Assembly: GCF_003426775.1 (NCBI RefSeq)
Contig: NZ_QJUG01000065.1
Span: 1 to 37,883 of the forward strand
Source: Allorhizocola rhizosphaerae
Lineage (GTDB): Bacteria; Actinomycetota; Actinomycetes; Mycobacteriales; Micromonosporaceae
Length of the DNA: 37,883 nucleotides
Reading direction: 5' to 3'
The position numbers and the translations under genes were made by a program. Below the pieces are notes generated by a model. It searched no databases. It was given only the letters and a program-made list of their open reading frames with translations, and was not told the DNA's origin. Below, piece after piece: positions 7,293-17,844 of this stretch (positions within the stretch are counted from its first letter, which is position 1; each line of letters opens with the position of its first letter).

Positions 7293-8546
7293 ATGAACAC
7301 CGTGTTCGCCGATCGCACGGCCGCCGGCCAGGCCCTGGCCGACGTGGTCAGGGAGCACCTGCGCGCCCACGGGTGGGCCGACACGCCGTCTATCGTGCTC
7401 GCGCTGCCCCGCGGCGGCCTGCCCGTGGGCGCTCAGGTGGCCGCGGCCCTCGGGGCGCCGTTGGACGTGGTGGTCGCCCGCAAGATCGGCATGCCCGGCC
7501 ATGAGGAGTTCGGCGTGGGCGCGGTCACCCCGGACGGCACGACCATCTTCCACCGGGACGTGCTCACCCGCTCCGGCCTGACCGAAAGCGACCTCGTGGG
7601 GCATGTGTCGCGCGAGCGCGCCGAGGCCAACCGCCGGCTGCGGCGCTACCGGGGCGACCGGCCGGCTCCCGACATCGCGGGCAAGACGGTGATCGTAGTC
7701 GATGATGGTCTCGCCACGGGTGTCACGGCGGCGGTCGCGCTGCGCGAGCTGCGCAGCCGCCGGCCCGGTTATCTGGTGTTCGCCGCGCCCGTGTGCTCCG
7801 ACACGGGGATGGAGACGTTGCGCGAGCACGCCGACGCGGTGCTGTGTGCGCATGTGCCCGAGCGGTTCTGGGCCGTCGGCCAGTGGTACCAGGACTTCGC
7901 CCAGCTGAGCGACGCCGACGTGGAGGCAATCCTCGCGCAGGAGCCGTCACCTCCCATGCCCGCGACCATCATGCGGCCGGAAGACCCGCGCGGCGTGGTC
8001 ATCTTCGCCCACGGCAGCGGGAGTTCCCGGCACAGCCCACGCAACCGGATGGTCGCGGGCCACTTGACGGAGGACGGCCATGTCACCGTGCTCATGGATC
8101 TGCTGACCCCCGACGAGGAGGAGCGGCGGTTCGACATCGAGTTGCTGGCCAGCCGGCTGGGCACGGCCATCGACTGGGCTCACCGCTCGTTCCCGGGCCT
8201 GCCGATCGGGCTGTTCGGCGCGAGCACCGGCGCGGCCGCCGCACTGGTCGCGGCCGCCGGCAAGCCCGTGCGTGCCATCGTTTCCCGCGGTGGGCGGCCC
8301 GACCTGGCCGGCGAGGCGCTTCGCGAGGTGACCGCGCCGACCCTGCTGATCGTCGGCGGCAACGACGACATCGTGATCCAGCTGAACGAGGCCGCAGCGC
8401 AGATCATGGGTGGCTGGGCGAAACTGGTCATCGTGCCGGGCGCGACCCACCTTTTCCCCGAGCCGGGCGCGCTGGAACAGGTCGCCGAGCTGGCGCGGGA
8501 CTGGTTCGACCGACACATGAGCCCGGCCGGCGCTGCCCGCCGCTGA
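7293..8546 (+). CDS. Phosphoribosyltransferase-alpha/beta-hydrolase fusion protein
   Basis: The 417-residue protein joins two domains. Residues 1-215 form a PRTase-fold domain with the PRPP loop '[11 protein letters not shown]' (133-143) and an early '[10 protein letters not shown]' loop. Residues 228-415 form a dienelactone-hydrolase-like alpha/beta hydrolase with nucleophile S311 in G-A-S-T-G, a likely acid around D358/D359 and H386 in 'PGATHLF'. Such fusions occur in actinobacterial dormancy or stress regulons; neither activity has a well established substrate. The start ATG 7293 follows the DUF2795 stop by ten bases. Coupling to the downstream ClpC-like gene (51-base gap) suggests a stress role, but this is inference. 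Confidence 0.92.
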   Translation: MNTVFADRTAAGQALADVVREHLRAHGWADTPSIVLALPRGGLPVGAQVAAALGAPLDVVVARKIGMPGHEEFGVGAVTPDGTTIFHRDVLTRSGLTESDLVGHVSRERAEANRRLRRYRGDRPAPDIAGKTVIVVDDGLATGVTAAVALRELRSRRPGYLVFAAPVCSDTGMETLREHADAVLCAHVPERFWAVGQWYQDFAQLSDADVEAILAQEPSPPMPATIMRPEDPRGVVIFAHGSGSSRHSPRNRMVAGHLTEDGHVTVLMDLLTPDEEERRFDIELLASRLGTAIDWAHRSFPGLPIGLFGASTGAAAALVAAAGKPVRAIVSRGGRPDLAGEALREVTAPTLLIVGGNDDIVIQLNEAAAQIMGGWAKLVIVPGATHLFPEPGALEQVAELARDWFDRHMSPAGAARR

Positions 8547-8597
8547 CCTGGGTTTCGGCCTGGTCGTGCTGGGTAGCCAGGCGGCTGGGGGTGTTTC

Positions 8598-11027
<2,430 letters not shown>

Positions 11028-11038
11028 ACTCGGGCGGA

Positions 11039-11126
11039 TGCGCCGACCTCCTCCGCAACGCTCCGGTAAAGCCGGCTCCTTCATCACCGCCGCGACACGC
11101 CGTCGCGCTGCGGGGTGATCCGATGC
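11039..11126 (+). repeat. Copy B of the 88-bp inverted leader repeat, ending in the lutA start codon
   Basis: It matches copy A (1611-1698, opposite strand) at 86/88 positions and ends with the GGGGTGATCCGATG ribosome site and start of lutA. ATCACC (11083-11088) can pair with GGTGAT (11114-11119), hiding the ribosome site, around an inner stem GCGAC/GTCGC with loop ACGCC (copy A: GCGCT). A 26-residue frame (ATG 11038, stop 11116-11118, ending SFITAATRRRAAG) fills the repeat and stops four bases before lutA. One of the two differences is synonymous in this frame (Thr), the other is Arg/Cys. Confidence 0.9.
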
Positions 11127-11779
11127 CTGTCGGGCTGTTCATCACCTGCGTCAACGACCTGATGTATCCACGCACGGGTCGCGCGGTGGTGTCCATTTTG
11201 GAGCGGCTCGGGGTCGAGGTCGACTTCCCTTTGGCGCAAACGTGTTGCGGGCAGATGCACACCAACTCCGGCTACGCCGGGCATCGGCTGACGGCACACT
11301 TCGGCGACGTGTTCGGCTCATACGAAGCCGTGGTGGCACCCAGTGGGTCGTGCGTGGCGCATCTGCGCTCGCACTATGCGCACGTTTATGAGCTGTCCGA
11401 GTTTTTGGTCGATGTGCTGGGGGTTGACGATGTGGGCGGGGTTTTCCCGCACCGGGTGACCTACCACCCCACGTGTCACGGTCTGCGCATGCTCGGGCTC
11501 GGCGACAAGCCGCTGCGCCTGCTGCGCAACGTCAAGGGCATCGAGCTGGTGCCGCTGCGCGGAGCCACGGAATGCTGTGGATTCGGCGGGACGTTCGCGC
11601 TGAAGAATTCGGAAGTGTCGACGGCGATGCTGGCCGACAAGTGCGCTGCGGTCCTCGCCACCGAAGCGGAATACGTGGCGGCGGCCGACAATTCGTGCCT
11701 CACTCACATCGGGGGTGGGCTGTCGCGCATCGGTGGGCCGCGGGCGATCCACTATGCCGAGATTTTGGCGGGTGCGTGA
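11123..11779 (+). CDS. lutA: Lactate utilisation protein A, (Fe-S)-binding
   Basis: The 218-residue protein carries the two cysteine-rich CCG domains of the LutA/YkgE/GlpC group: C41-C42-G43 in 'QTCCGQMH' with a partner cysteine C77, and H115-PTC-H119 plus C151-C152-G153 in 'ECCGFGGTF'. LutA with LutB and LutC oxidises L-lactate to pyruvate, LutA supplying a heterodisulfide-reductase-like iron-sulfur or cysteine cluster. The stop overlaps the lutB start by one base (TGATG), so translation is coupled. Its start codon lies in copy B of the 88-bp leader repeat, which must matter for its expression. No sequence defects are visible. Confidence 0.93.
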   Translation: MPVGLFITCVNDLMYPRTGRAVVSILERLGVEVDFPLAQTCCGQMHTNSGYAGHRLTAHFGDVFGSYEAVVAPSGSCVAHLRSHYAHVYELSEFLVDVLGVDDVGGVFPHRVTYHPTCHGLRMLGLGDKPLRLLRNVKGIELVPLRGATECCGFGGTFALKNSEVSTAMLADKCAAVLATEAEYVAAADNSCLTHIGGGLSRIGGPRAIHYAEILAGA

Positions 11780-13110
11780 TGGGTTTCGCGAAAGAGGCGC
11801 GCGTCAAGCTGCGCGACACGCAGCTGCGGGCCAACCTGCACAAGGCGACGCACACGATCCGCGACAAGCGGGCGCGGGTGGTCGCGGAAGTCCCGGACTG
11901 GGAGGAGTTGCGGGAGGCCGGGCGGGCCATCAAGGCCGAGACGATGGCACGGCTTCCGGAGTTGCTTGAGAAGTTCGAGGCCGCGGCGACGCGTGCGGGG
12001 GCACAGGTGCATTGGGCGCGCGATGCAGCCGAGGCGTGCTCGATCGTGGCCGGGCTGATCGACTCTGATGAGGTCGTCAAGGTGAAGTCGATGGCGACGC
12101 AGGAGATCGGTCTCAATGAAGCGCTTGAGGCGCAAGGGATACGGGCCATCGAGACCGATCTGGCCGAGCTCATCGTGCAGTTGGCGGGAGACAAGCCGTC
12201 GCACATCCTGGTTCCTGCGATCCACTACAACCGCGGGCAGATCCGCGACTTGTTCAACGACAGCATCGCCTCCGGCCTTTCCGATGAGCCTGCGGAGCTC
12301 GCGGGCGCGGCGCGAACCCATCTCCGGCAACAGTTTTTGAGCACGCGGGTGGGGATTTCGGGGGCCAACTTCGCCATCGCGGAAACGGGCACCCTGGTCG
12401 TGGTCGAATCCGAGGGCAACGGGCGGATGTGCCTGACCCTGCCGGACACCCTGATTTCCATTGTGGGGATCGAAAAACTGCTCCCACGGTTCTCGGATCT
12501 CGGTGTCTTCCTTCGCTTGCTGCCACGCTCATCGACCGGTGAGCGGATGAACCCTTACACGTCAATGTGGACCGGAGTCACGCCGGGCGACGGCCCGCAA
12601 ACCGTCCACGTTGTCCTTGTGGACAACGGGCGCACCAACGTTTTGCGCGACCCGGTCGGGCGGCAGGCACTGCACTGCATCCGCTGCTCGGCATGCTTGA
12701 ATGTCTGCCCGGTCTATGAGCGGGTGGGCGGGCATGCCTACGAGCACACCTATCCCGGCCCGATCGGCGCCATCCTCGCGCCCCAGCTGACCGGCAAGCA
12801 CACCAGCCTCCCCTTCGCGTCCACGCTGTGCGGGGCGTGCTACGAGGTGTGTCCGGTGAAGATCAACATACCCGAGGTTTTGGTACACCTTCGTCAGCCC
12901 GCCATCCTGGAACGGCCTGCAATGAACACGCTCGCCGGTGTCATGGCACGCCCCCGCCTCTACGCGGCTTCCCTGCGCTTTGCCCGGCGCATGGCCTCGC
13001 TCATCAAACTTCGCCGTATGCCGTGGCCGCTGTCCAAGTGGACGGTCAGCCGCGACCTGCCCCGTCCCGAGCGGGAGACCTTCCGCGACTGGTGGACCCG
13101 AACCAGATAA
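11779..13110 (+). CDS. lutB: Lactate utilisation protein B, iron-sulfur cluster protein
   Basis: With the coupled ATG at 11779 (MGFAKEARVKLRDTQL) the product has 443 residues. The N-terminal half is the LUD domain shared with LutC ('GISGANFAIAETGTLVVVESEGN'). The C-terminal half binds two [4Fe-4S] clusters through C300-x2-C303-x2-C306-x3-C310 and C351-x2-C354-x3-C358. It acts in the cytoplasm or at the membrane face in L-lactate oxidation with LutA and LutC. The usual next gene, lutC, is not adjacent: 543 bases holding an antisense pseudogene separate them. The protein itself looks complete. Confidence 0.94.
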   Translation: MGFAKEARVKLRDTQLRANLHKATHTIRDKRARVVAEVPDWEELREAGRAIKAETMARLPELLEKFEAAATRAGAQVHWARDAAEACSIVAGLIDSDEVVKVKSMATQEIGLNEALEAQGIRAIETDLAELIVQLAGDKPSHILVPAIHYNRGQIRDLFNDSIASGLSDEPAELAGAARTHLRQQFLSTRVGISGANFAIAETGTLVVVESEGNGRMCLTLPDTLISIVGIEKLLPRFSDLGVFLRLLPRSSTGERMNPYTSMWTGVTPGDGPQTVHVVLVDNGRTNVLRDPVGRQALHCIRCSACLNVCPVYERVGGHAYEHTYPGPIGAILAPQLTGKHTSLPFASTLCGACYEVCPVKINIPEVLVHLRQPAILERPAMNTLAGVMARPRLYAASLRFARRMASLIKLRRMPWPLSKWTVSRDLPRPERETFRDWWTRTR

Positions 13111-13536
13111 TCAGTTAAGTTGCCGGACCTGCTCATAACTGACCCGGTCCGCCGCGCCATGGGCTCGCACCTCCGCGTTGAGCAGCCTGCGGTCGAATTC
13201 CACAAGCGACTCGTCGGCTTCGAAAAAGAGCCGCTGTGACCCTCGTTTGAGTTGGTCTCGGATCAGCGCGGTCAAGCATGCCTTGCGCGCGGCCTTCTCA
13301 TCCGTGGGGTCCCGGGCCTGGTAGATCACCGCTTCCACGGGAAGCTCCGCGATCCGATCGATGATGAAGGCACGCCTGCTATTCCGCTCGTTGTGGAAAT
13401 GGAGGCGCCGCTGACGGGGCATCACCATGGAGTAGATGATTCGCCTGCTGGACGCCAGGCTGCCCGGCCGCAGGATCGCAGCAATCAGCAGGTAAATGTA
13501 CGTCTAGTACTCGTCTACAAAGGTGTGGATGGGCAA
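13111..13536 (-). pseudogene. Broken DUF3800-like gene (in-frame amber and missing C-terminus) between lutB and lutC
   Basis: Reading minus from a TTG at 13536 with AGGAG upstream gives PIHTFVDEY, then TAG (13504-13506), then in the same frame TYIYLLIAAILRPGSL and 'PRQRRLHFHNERNSRRAF'. The VDE start, the 'YLLIAA' strand and the 'RRLHF..E...RR' motif recall small actinobacterial DUF3800-like proteins, so the amber codon interrupts one gene rather than separating two. The frame ends at 13111 after 'VSYEQVRQLN', where the family normally continues with a conserved 'W(V/I)(S/A)DA' segment that is absent here. An internal ATG at 13428 could still express 105 residues. Function of the family is unknown. 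Confidence 0.6.
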
Positions 13537-13585
13537 GAGGGGTACTCCTATGCCGCCAAGAGATGAGGGACAGTGAGCACCTTAC

Positions 13586-13599
13586 GTCGCTTTGGCGAC
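13586..13599. other. Small hairpin in the lutB-lutC gap
   Basis: GTCGC-TTTG-GCGAC forms a five-base stem with a tetraloop. It lies in the roughly 120-base stretch between the pseudogene start and lutC, where I see no other gene; it may be a weak terminator or chance. Confidence 0.25.
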
Positions 13600-13653
13600 C
13601 TAGTCGATTCGACGCGCCGGAGATCGGCGGGTGGTGGGGCGGTGGGTTAGGGT

Positions 13654-14259
13654 GTGGCCGTGGGAGCGCGGGACGAGATACTGGCGCGGATTCGGGCGGC
13701 CGGTGTGCCGGATGATGCGGCAACGGTTTCCGAGCCCGGCGCGCCCCGGCCCGGCGACGTCGAGCTGTTCGTCGCGCGGCTCGTCGACTACAAGGCCAAC
13801 GTGGTCGTGTGCGGCCCGGCCGACATGGGCCAGGCCGTCGCCGAGGTGCTCGGCGACACCGGCACGCTGGTGACGCCGGATGGCGTGCCCGCCGCTTGGC
13901 TCGCAGACTTCCGCGGCACGATCGTCGAGGAGCCGGTGGAAATTACCGCACTCGACCAGCCCGGGGTGAGCGTGCTGACCGGATGCGCGGTGGCGATCGC
14001 GCAGACGGGCACGCTGGTGCTCGACGCCGGCCCGGGACAGGGCCGCCGGGCGCTGACCCTCGTGCCCGACCATCACGTGTGTGTCGTCCACAAACGACAG
14101 ATCTTCGACGACGTGCCGGATGCCCTGGCGGCGTTGGAAAATCCGACGCGCCCGCTCACGCTCATCTCCGGCCCATCCGCCACGAGCGACATCGAGCTCA
14201 ATCGCGTGGAGGGCGTGCACGGCCCGCGCCGGCTGGATGTGGTCATCGTTCTGGACTGA
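13654..14259 (+). CDS. lutC: Lactate utilisation protein C
   Basis: The 201-residue protein is a stand-alone LUD domain: 'GPADMGQAVAEVLG', 'VLTGCAVAIAQTGTLVLDAGPGQGRRALTLVPDHHVCVV' core (quoted in part) and 'SGPSATSDIELNRVEGVHGP', all typical of LutC/YkgG. It completes the lactate oxidation complex with LutA and LutB. Start is GTG 13654 or GTG 13660. Because the DUF3800-like relic intervenes, lutC probably relies on read-through across 543 bases or on its own promoter; none is obvious. The aminopeptidase gene follows 52 bases later on the same strand. Confidence 0.92.
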   Translation: MAVGARDEILARIRAAGVPDDAATVSEPGAPRPGDVELFVARLVDYKANVVVCGPADMGQAVAEVLGDTGTLVTPDGVPAAWLADFRGTIVEEPVEITALDQPGVSVLTGCAVAIAQTGTLVLDAGPGQGRRALTLVPDHHVCVVHKRQIFDDVPDALAALENPTRPLTLISGPSATSDIELNRVEGVHGPRRLDVVIVLD

Positions 14260-14268
14260 GCGTCCTTA

Positions 14269-14318
14269 TTTGCATGCCTCCCATAGGATGCGGGGATCGC
14301 AAGAGGGAGGCATGCGAA
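14269..14318 (+). promoter_or_regulatory. 14-bp inverted repeat enclosing the aminopeptidase ribosome site and start codon, with a -10 in its loop
   Basis: TTTGCATGCCTCCC (14269-14282) is complementary to GGGAGGCATGCGAA (14305-14318); eleven central pairs are perfect and one outer pair is G-U in RNA. The 3' arm contains the ribosome site GGGAGG and the ATG at 14312. The 22-base loop holds TAGGAT (14284-14289), a good actinomycete -10, plus an inner TGCG/CGCA stem. A message begun at that -10 would lack the 5' arm and be free to translate; read-through from lutC would carry both arms and be blocked. Confidence 0.65.
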
Positions 14319-15862
14319 TGCAAAGATTCCATCGTGTACCAGTGGCAGCCGTGGCACTGGCCGTCCTGGCCATGTCCGTGCCGGCCACCGCGGCGTCCGC
14401 GGCACGGGAGACCGCCCCGGCTCTGGTCTGGGGCGAATGCCCACCGCCGGCGCTAGGCGAGATCGTCGACCCGCGCCAGGAGTGCGCCTCGCTGAACGTT
14501 CCCATGGACTATCGTCGCCCGCACGACCGGCAGATCACCGTGACGGTCTCGCGCATCCGGGCCGCCGATGCCGCACTTCGCCGCGGCATCCTGCTGCTGA
14601 ACCCTGGCGGACCGGGCGGCTCGGGTCTCAACCTGCCCAGCTTCCTCGTCCGGACACTGCCCGCCGACGTCACCGCCCGCTATGACCTCATCGGATTCGA
14701 TCCTCGCGGGGTCCGGCACAGCACACCGATCACGTGTGCCATTCCCGCAAACACCCCGCTTGACCTGTTACTGCCGTACCCAGCGCCGGACGGCTCCATC
14801 GCGCGCAACGTCGAGTTCGCACGTTCGGTCGCGGCGTCCTGCGCGGAGCAGACCGGTGCGCTCCTGCCGTACATCACCACCGCCAACACCGCCCGTGACA
14901 TGGACCGCATCCGCGCCGCGCTCGGCGAACAGAAGCTGTCCTATCTCGGCTACTCTTACGGCAGCTATCTCGGAGCCGTCTACACCAGCCTGTTCACCCA
15001 CCGCAGCGACCGCATAGTGCTCGACAGCGCGGTCAACCCGAACCGCATCTGGTACGACACCTGGCGCCTGTTCGGTCTGGGCACCACGCTTCGCCTGCCG
15101 GACTTCACCGCATGGGCGGCCAAGCGCAATGACACCTACGGGCTGGGCGCCACCCCGCAAGAGGTCAACGACTACTACTTCCGCACAGCGGCCGAGCTGG
15201 ACCGCAATCCGATCCCGCTGCCGGATCTCCTGCTCAACGGCAATGTCCTGCGTGAGGTCACCCGCTCGCTGCTCTACGACGACCGGATGTTCCCCACGCT
15301 CGCTCAGTTCTGGCAGGCCGTCGGAACCCCGGGCGCTGCCACGGCCCTGCCGGGCCTTCAGGTGCCGGTAGACAACAGCATCGCCGTGCTCTACTCCGTC
15401 GCCTGCAATGACATCGCGTGGTCAACCGACGTGCAGATGTATGCCCGCAACACGCAGCTGAGCCGGCGCGTGTGGCCGGTCCTGGCCGGCATGCCGGCGA
15501 ACCTCTGGCCATGCGCCTTCTGGCACCACCGGCCGATCGAGCCGCCGGTGACGATAGACGCCGACGGGCCGCGCAACGTCCTGGTGCTGCAGAACCTGCG
15601 CGACCCGGCCACACCGTGGATCGGCGGGGTCGGCATGCGCACCGCGCTGGGATCGAGGGCCGCGCTGGTCACGGTCGACGCCGGCGGGCACGGCATCTAC
15701 GGCATCCGTTCGGGCCCCTGCGTCGACGCGATCGCCACGGAGTTCCTTGTCACCGGTGCCCTGCCCGAGCGCGACCGGTTCTGTGACGGGCCATCGCCCG
15801 AGGAGGTGAGCCCGGCGGCCACCGCCCCGATGCGGGTGCCGTCCTGGCCTCTCGGGCGCTGA
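14312..15862 (+). CDS. Secreted tripeptidyl aminopeptidase-like alpha/beta hydrolase (peptidase S33)
   Basis: The 516-residue protein has a Sec signal peptide (about 1-31, ending ATAASA-A). The oxyanion region 'LLLNPGGPGGSG' (95-104), nucleophile S215 in G-Y-S-Y-G, D431 in 'LRDPATPW' and H460 in 'AGGHGIYG', with a C-terminal TAP-like segment, identify the Streptomyces tripeptidyl aminopeptidase group that trims N-terminal tripeptides from extracellular proteins. Codon 153 is TTA, rare in such genomes, so translation may depend on the bldA leucyl-tRNA and development. The start codon is buried in a strong inverted repeat. It ends against a terminator shared with the convergent ABC permease gene. 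Confidence 0.93.
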   Translation: MRMQRFHRVPVAAVALAVLAMSVPATAASAARETAPALVWGECPPPALGEIVDPRQECASLNVPMDYRRPHDRQITVTVSRIRAADAALRRGILLLNPGGPGGSGLNLPSFLVRTLPADVTARYDLIGFDPRGVRHSTPITCAIPANTPLDLLLPYPAPDGSIARNVEFARSVAASCAEQTGALLPYITTANTARDMDRIRAALGEQKLSYLGYSYGSYLGAVYTSLFTHRSDRIVLDSAVNPNRIWYDTWRLFGLGTTLRLPDFTAWAAKRNDTYGLGATPQEVNDYYFRTAAELDRNPIPLPDLLLNGNVLREVTRSLLYDDRMFPTLAQFWQAVGTPGAATALPGLQVPVDNSIAVLYSVACNDIAWSTDVQMYARNTQLSRRVWPVLAGMPANLWPCAFWHHRPIEPPVTIDADGPRNVLVLQNLRDPATPWIGGVGMRTALGSRAALVTVDAGGHGIYGIRSGPCVDAIATEFLVTGALPERDRFCDGPSPEEVSPAATAPMRVPSWPLGR

Positions 15863-15873
15863 GGTTGATTGAG

Positions 15874-15901
15874 GAGGCTGGTGCCGCGCGGCACCAGCCT
15901 C
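15874..15901. terminator. Strong bidirectional terminator hairpin
   Basis: GAGGCTGGTGCC and GGCACCAGCCTC form a perfect 12-bp stem with loop GCGC, 11 bases after the aminopeptidase stop and overlapping the stop codon of the convergent permease gene. Confidence 0.85.
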
Positions 15902-16718
15902 AGCTCGTGATGTCCTTGGCGCCGAACCGCGCCCACGCCGCCGCGCAGAACACGACGATGTAGGCGCCCGCGTGCAGCAGCCCGGCTCGCAGGTCGCTCC
16001 AGCCCACCGGGTCGCGCAGCAGGTCGCCGAAGTTCAGCCACAGGTGCGTGAGCAGATATGGGTGGATCGGCTCCAGCTCCGGGATGGCGTGCAGGATGAA
16101 GCTGCCCATCGTCAGGATCAGTGTCGCGATGGCCGCACCGATGGGCTGCTCGGTCAGCGAAGACACGAACAGCCCGATGGCGCCGACCGCGCACAGGCAC
16201 ACCGCGATGTAGCCGCACACGCCGAGCAAGCGGAGCAGGCCCTCGCCCATGGACACCTGGCGGCCGGACAGCAGCGTGGCCTCTCCCCCACCGAACAGCG
16301 CCAGCCCGATCACGACCCCGGTCACGGCGACCAAAAGCGTTGCGGTGACGGCGAACACGACTATGGCCGCGTATTTGACGGCGAGCAGGCGCGTGCGATG
16401 CACCGGTACCGTCAAAAGATAGCGGAGGGTACCGAGGTTGGCCTCACCGGCAATCGCATCGCCGGAGATGGTGGCCACGGCCAGCGGCAGGAACAACGGC
16501 AACTCGATGGCCAATGCCGCGAGCGCGACGAACATGCCGTTTTCGGTGATGGAGCTGATAAAGTCCGGCCCACCGCCCGGCCTGCCCGGTGGCGATGCCT
16601 TCACGGCGATGGCGATGATGACCGGCACGACCGCGAGCACGGCCAGGCCCGCCCAGTTGCGCCGCCGGCCGAAGATGAGCCACAGCTCGGAGGCCAGGAA
16701 CCGGCTAGCCGCTGACAT
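15900..16718 (-). CDS. ABC-2 type transporter permease
   Basis: The 272-residue protein has six predicted membrane segments, with a cytoplasmic N-terminus 'SAASRFLASELWLIFGRRRNW' and the pattern 'AGEANLGTLRYLLTVPVHRTRLLAVKY', the usual coupling region of ABC-2 exporter permeases in which a cytosolic helix contacts the ATPase. It overlaps the end of the ATPase gene by 14 bases and must pair with it. Together with the upstream LolA/RseB-like protein it may export or relocate a lipid- or peptide-linked substrate; the substrate is unknown. Confidence 0.92.
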   Translation of the reverse strand: MSAASRFLASELWLIFGRRRNWAGLAVLAVVPVIIAIAVKASPPGRPGGGPDFISSITENGMFVALAALAIELPLFLPLAVATISGDAIAGEANLGTLRYLLTVPVHRTRLLAVKYAAIVVFAVTATLLVAVTGVVIGLALFGGGEATLLSGRQVSMGEGLLRLLGVCGYIAVCLCAVGAIGLFVSSLTEQPIGAAIATLILTMGSFILHAIPELEPIHPYLLTHLWLNFGDLLRDPVGWSDLRAGLLHAGAYIVVFCAAAWARFGAKDITS

Positions 16719-17844
16719 GGAAGCCCTCCCCGGTCAGGGACACGAACAGGTCCTCCAGATCGGGGGCCAGGACGCTGAACCCGCGCACCGGGACCCTGGC
16801 GTGGATCAGCGCCTCGACCACCTTTTCCGGTGCGAGATCGCCGAGCACACCCGTCGCGCGGTCCACCGCAGTGTCCACATCGGACAGCCCAAGCCGACGC
16901 AGCACGGCGGCGGCCTCGTCGGGCTGGGAGGTCTCGACCGCGGCGCGCGGAGCGACTCCCGCCCGCAGCTCGGCCAGGGGCGCTTGCGCCACAAGCTTGC
17001 CCAGGTGCATCACGCCGACGTGGGTGCAGATCTGCTCCACTTCGGACAGCAGGTGCGTGGACAGCAGCACGGTCGCGCCGTCGCGCGCCAAACTGCTGAT
17101 GAGCGCTCGCACTTCGCGCGTCCCTTGCGGGTCGAGCCCGTTGGTCGGCTCGTCGAGGATCAGCAGATCGCGCGGTGACAGCAGGGTCGCCGCGAGCGCT
17201 AGCCGCTGCCGCATGCCCAGCGAATAGGCCCGATAGCGCTTGCGGGCGGCCGCCAGCAACCCGACACGCTCCAGTGCGGCATCGACACGCGCCCGTGCCG
17301 TGGACCGATCGGCCGTGCGGTCGGCTGCGTCCAGGCGCAACAGGTTGTCGCGCCCCGACAGGTACGTGTGGAATCCCGGCCCCTCGATCAAAGCGCCCAC
17401 CCGCGGAAGCACCCTGCCCGCGCCTCGCGGCATCGGCTCACCCAGCATCGAATGCCGCCCGGCCGTGGGCCGGATCAGGCCGAGCAGCAACCGGATCGTC
17501 GTGGTCTTGCCGGAGCCGTTGGGGCCCAGAAAGCCATACACCGAGCCGGCCGGCACGGCCAGGTCGATCGAATCCACGGCCACCTGCCGCCCGAATCGCT
17601 TCGTCAACCCGAACGTCTCAACGGCAAACCCTGCCGATGCCTCCACGGCACGGCTCGCGGACATGCCGCTCACCCGGCCGGCTCCGGCGCGGCCCGCATG
17701 CGGCACACCCACCTCACCCACATCGGCTGCCCGGTCAAGCGGCACACCTGCCTCGTCGACGTCGACGACCACGCCCGGCGATGCGGGCATGGTCGTCGCA
17801 CTCGCCTCGTCGGCTTCCGCGGGGCCGACAGCCGATCCACTCAT
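16705..17844 (-). CDS. ABC transporter ATPase with an unusual acidic N-terminal extension
   Basis: From ATG 17844 the product has 379 residues. Residues 61-379 are a standard ABC-2-type ATPase: Walker A GPNGSGKTT (107-115), signature SLGMRQ (208-213), Walker B LLILDEP (227-233) and a C-terminal DUF4162-like tail. The first 60 residues are a low-complexity Ala/Gly/Val/Asp-rich stretch not found in usual family members. The ATGA overlap with the upstream gene stop (17841-17844) supports this start by translational coupling, but an internal ATG at 17664, preceded by GGGTGAG, would remove the extension. It energises the permease encoded next. Confidence 0.9.
   Translation of the reverse strand: MSGSAVGPAEADEASATTMPASPGVVVDVDEAGVPLDRAADVGEVGVPHAGRAGAGRVSGMSASRAVEASAGFAVETFGLTKRFGRQVAVDSIDLAVPAGSVYGFLGPNGSGKTTTIRLLLGLIRPTAGRHSMLGEPMPRGAGRVLPRVGALIEGPGFHTYLSGRDNLLRLDAADRTADRSTARARVDAALERVGLLAAARKRYRAYSLGMRQRLALAATLLSPRDLLILDEPTNGLDPQGTREVRALISSLARDGATVLLSTHLLSEVEQICTHVGVMHLGKLVAQAPLAELRAGVAPRAAVETSQPDEAAAVLRRLGLSDVDTAVDRATGVLGDLAPEKVVEALIHARVPVRGFSVLAPDLEDLFVSLTGEGFHVSG

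Noticed and set aside
8547-8597. HspR (HAIR) or CIRCE element before the ClpC-like gene
   Set aside because: No CTTGAGT-N7-ACTCAAG or CIRCE-type repeat is present in the gap.
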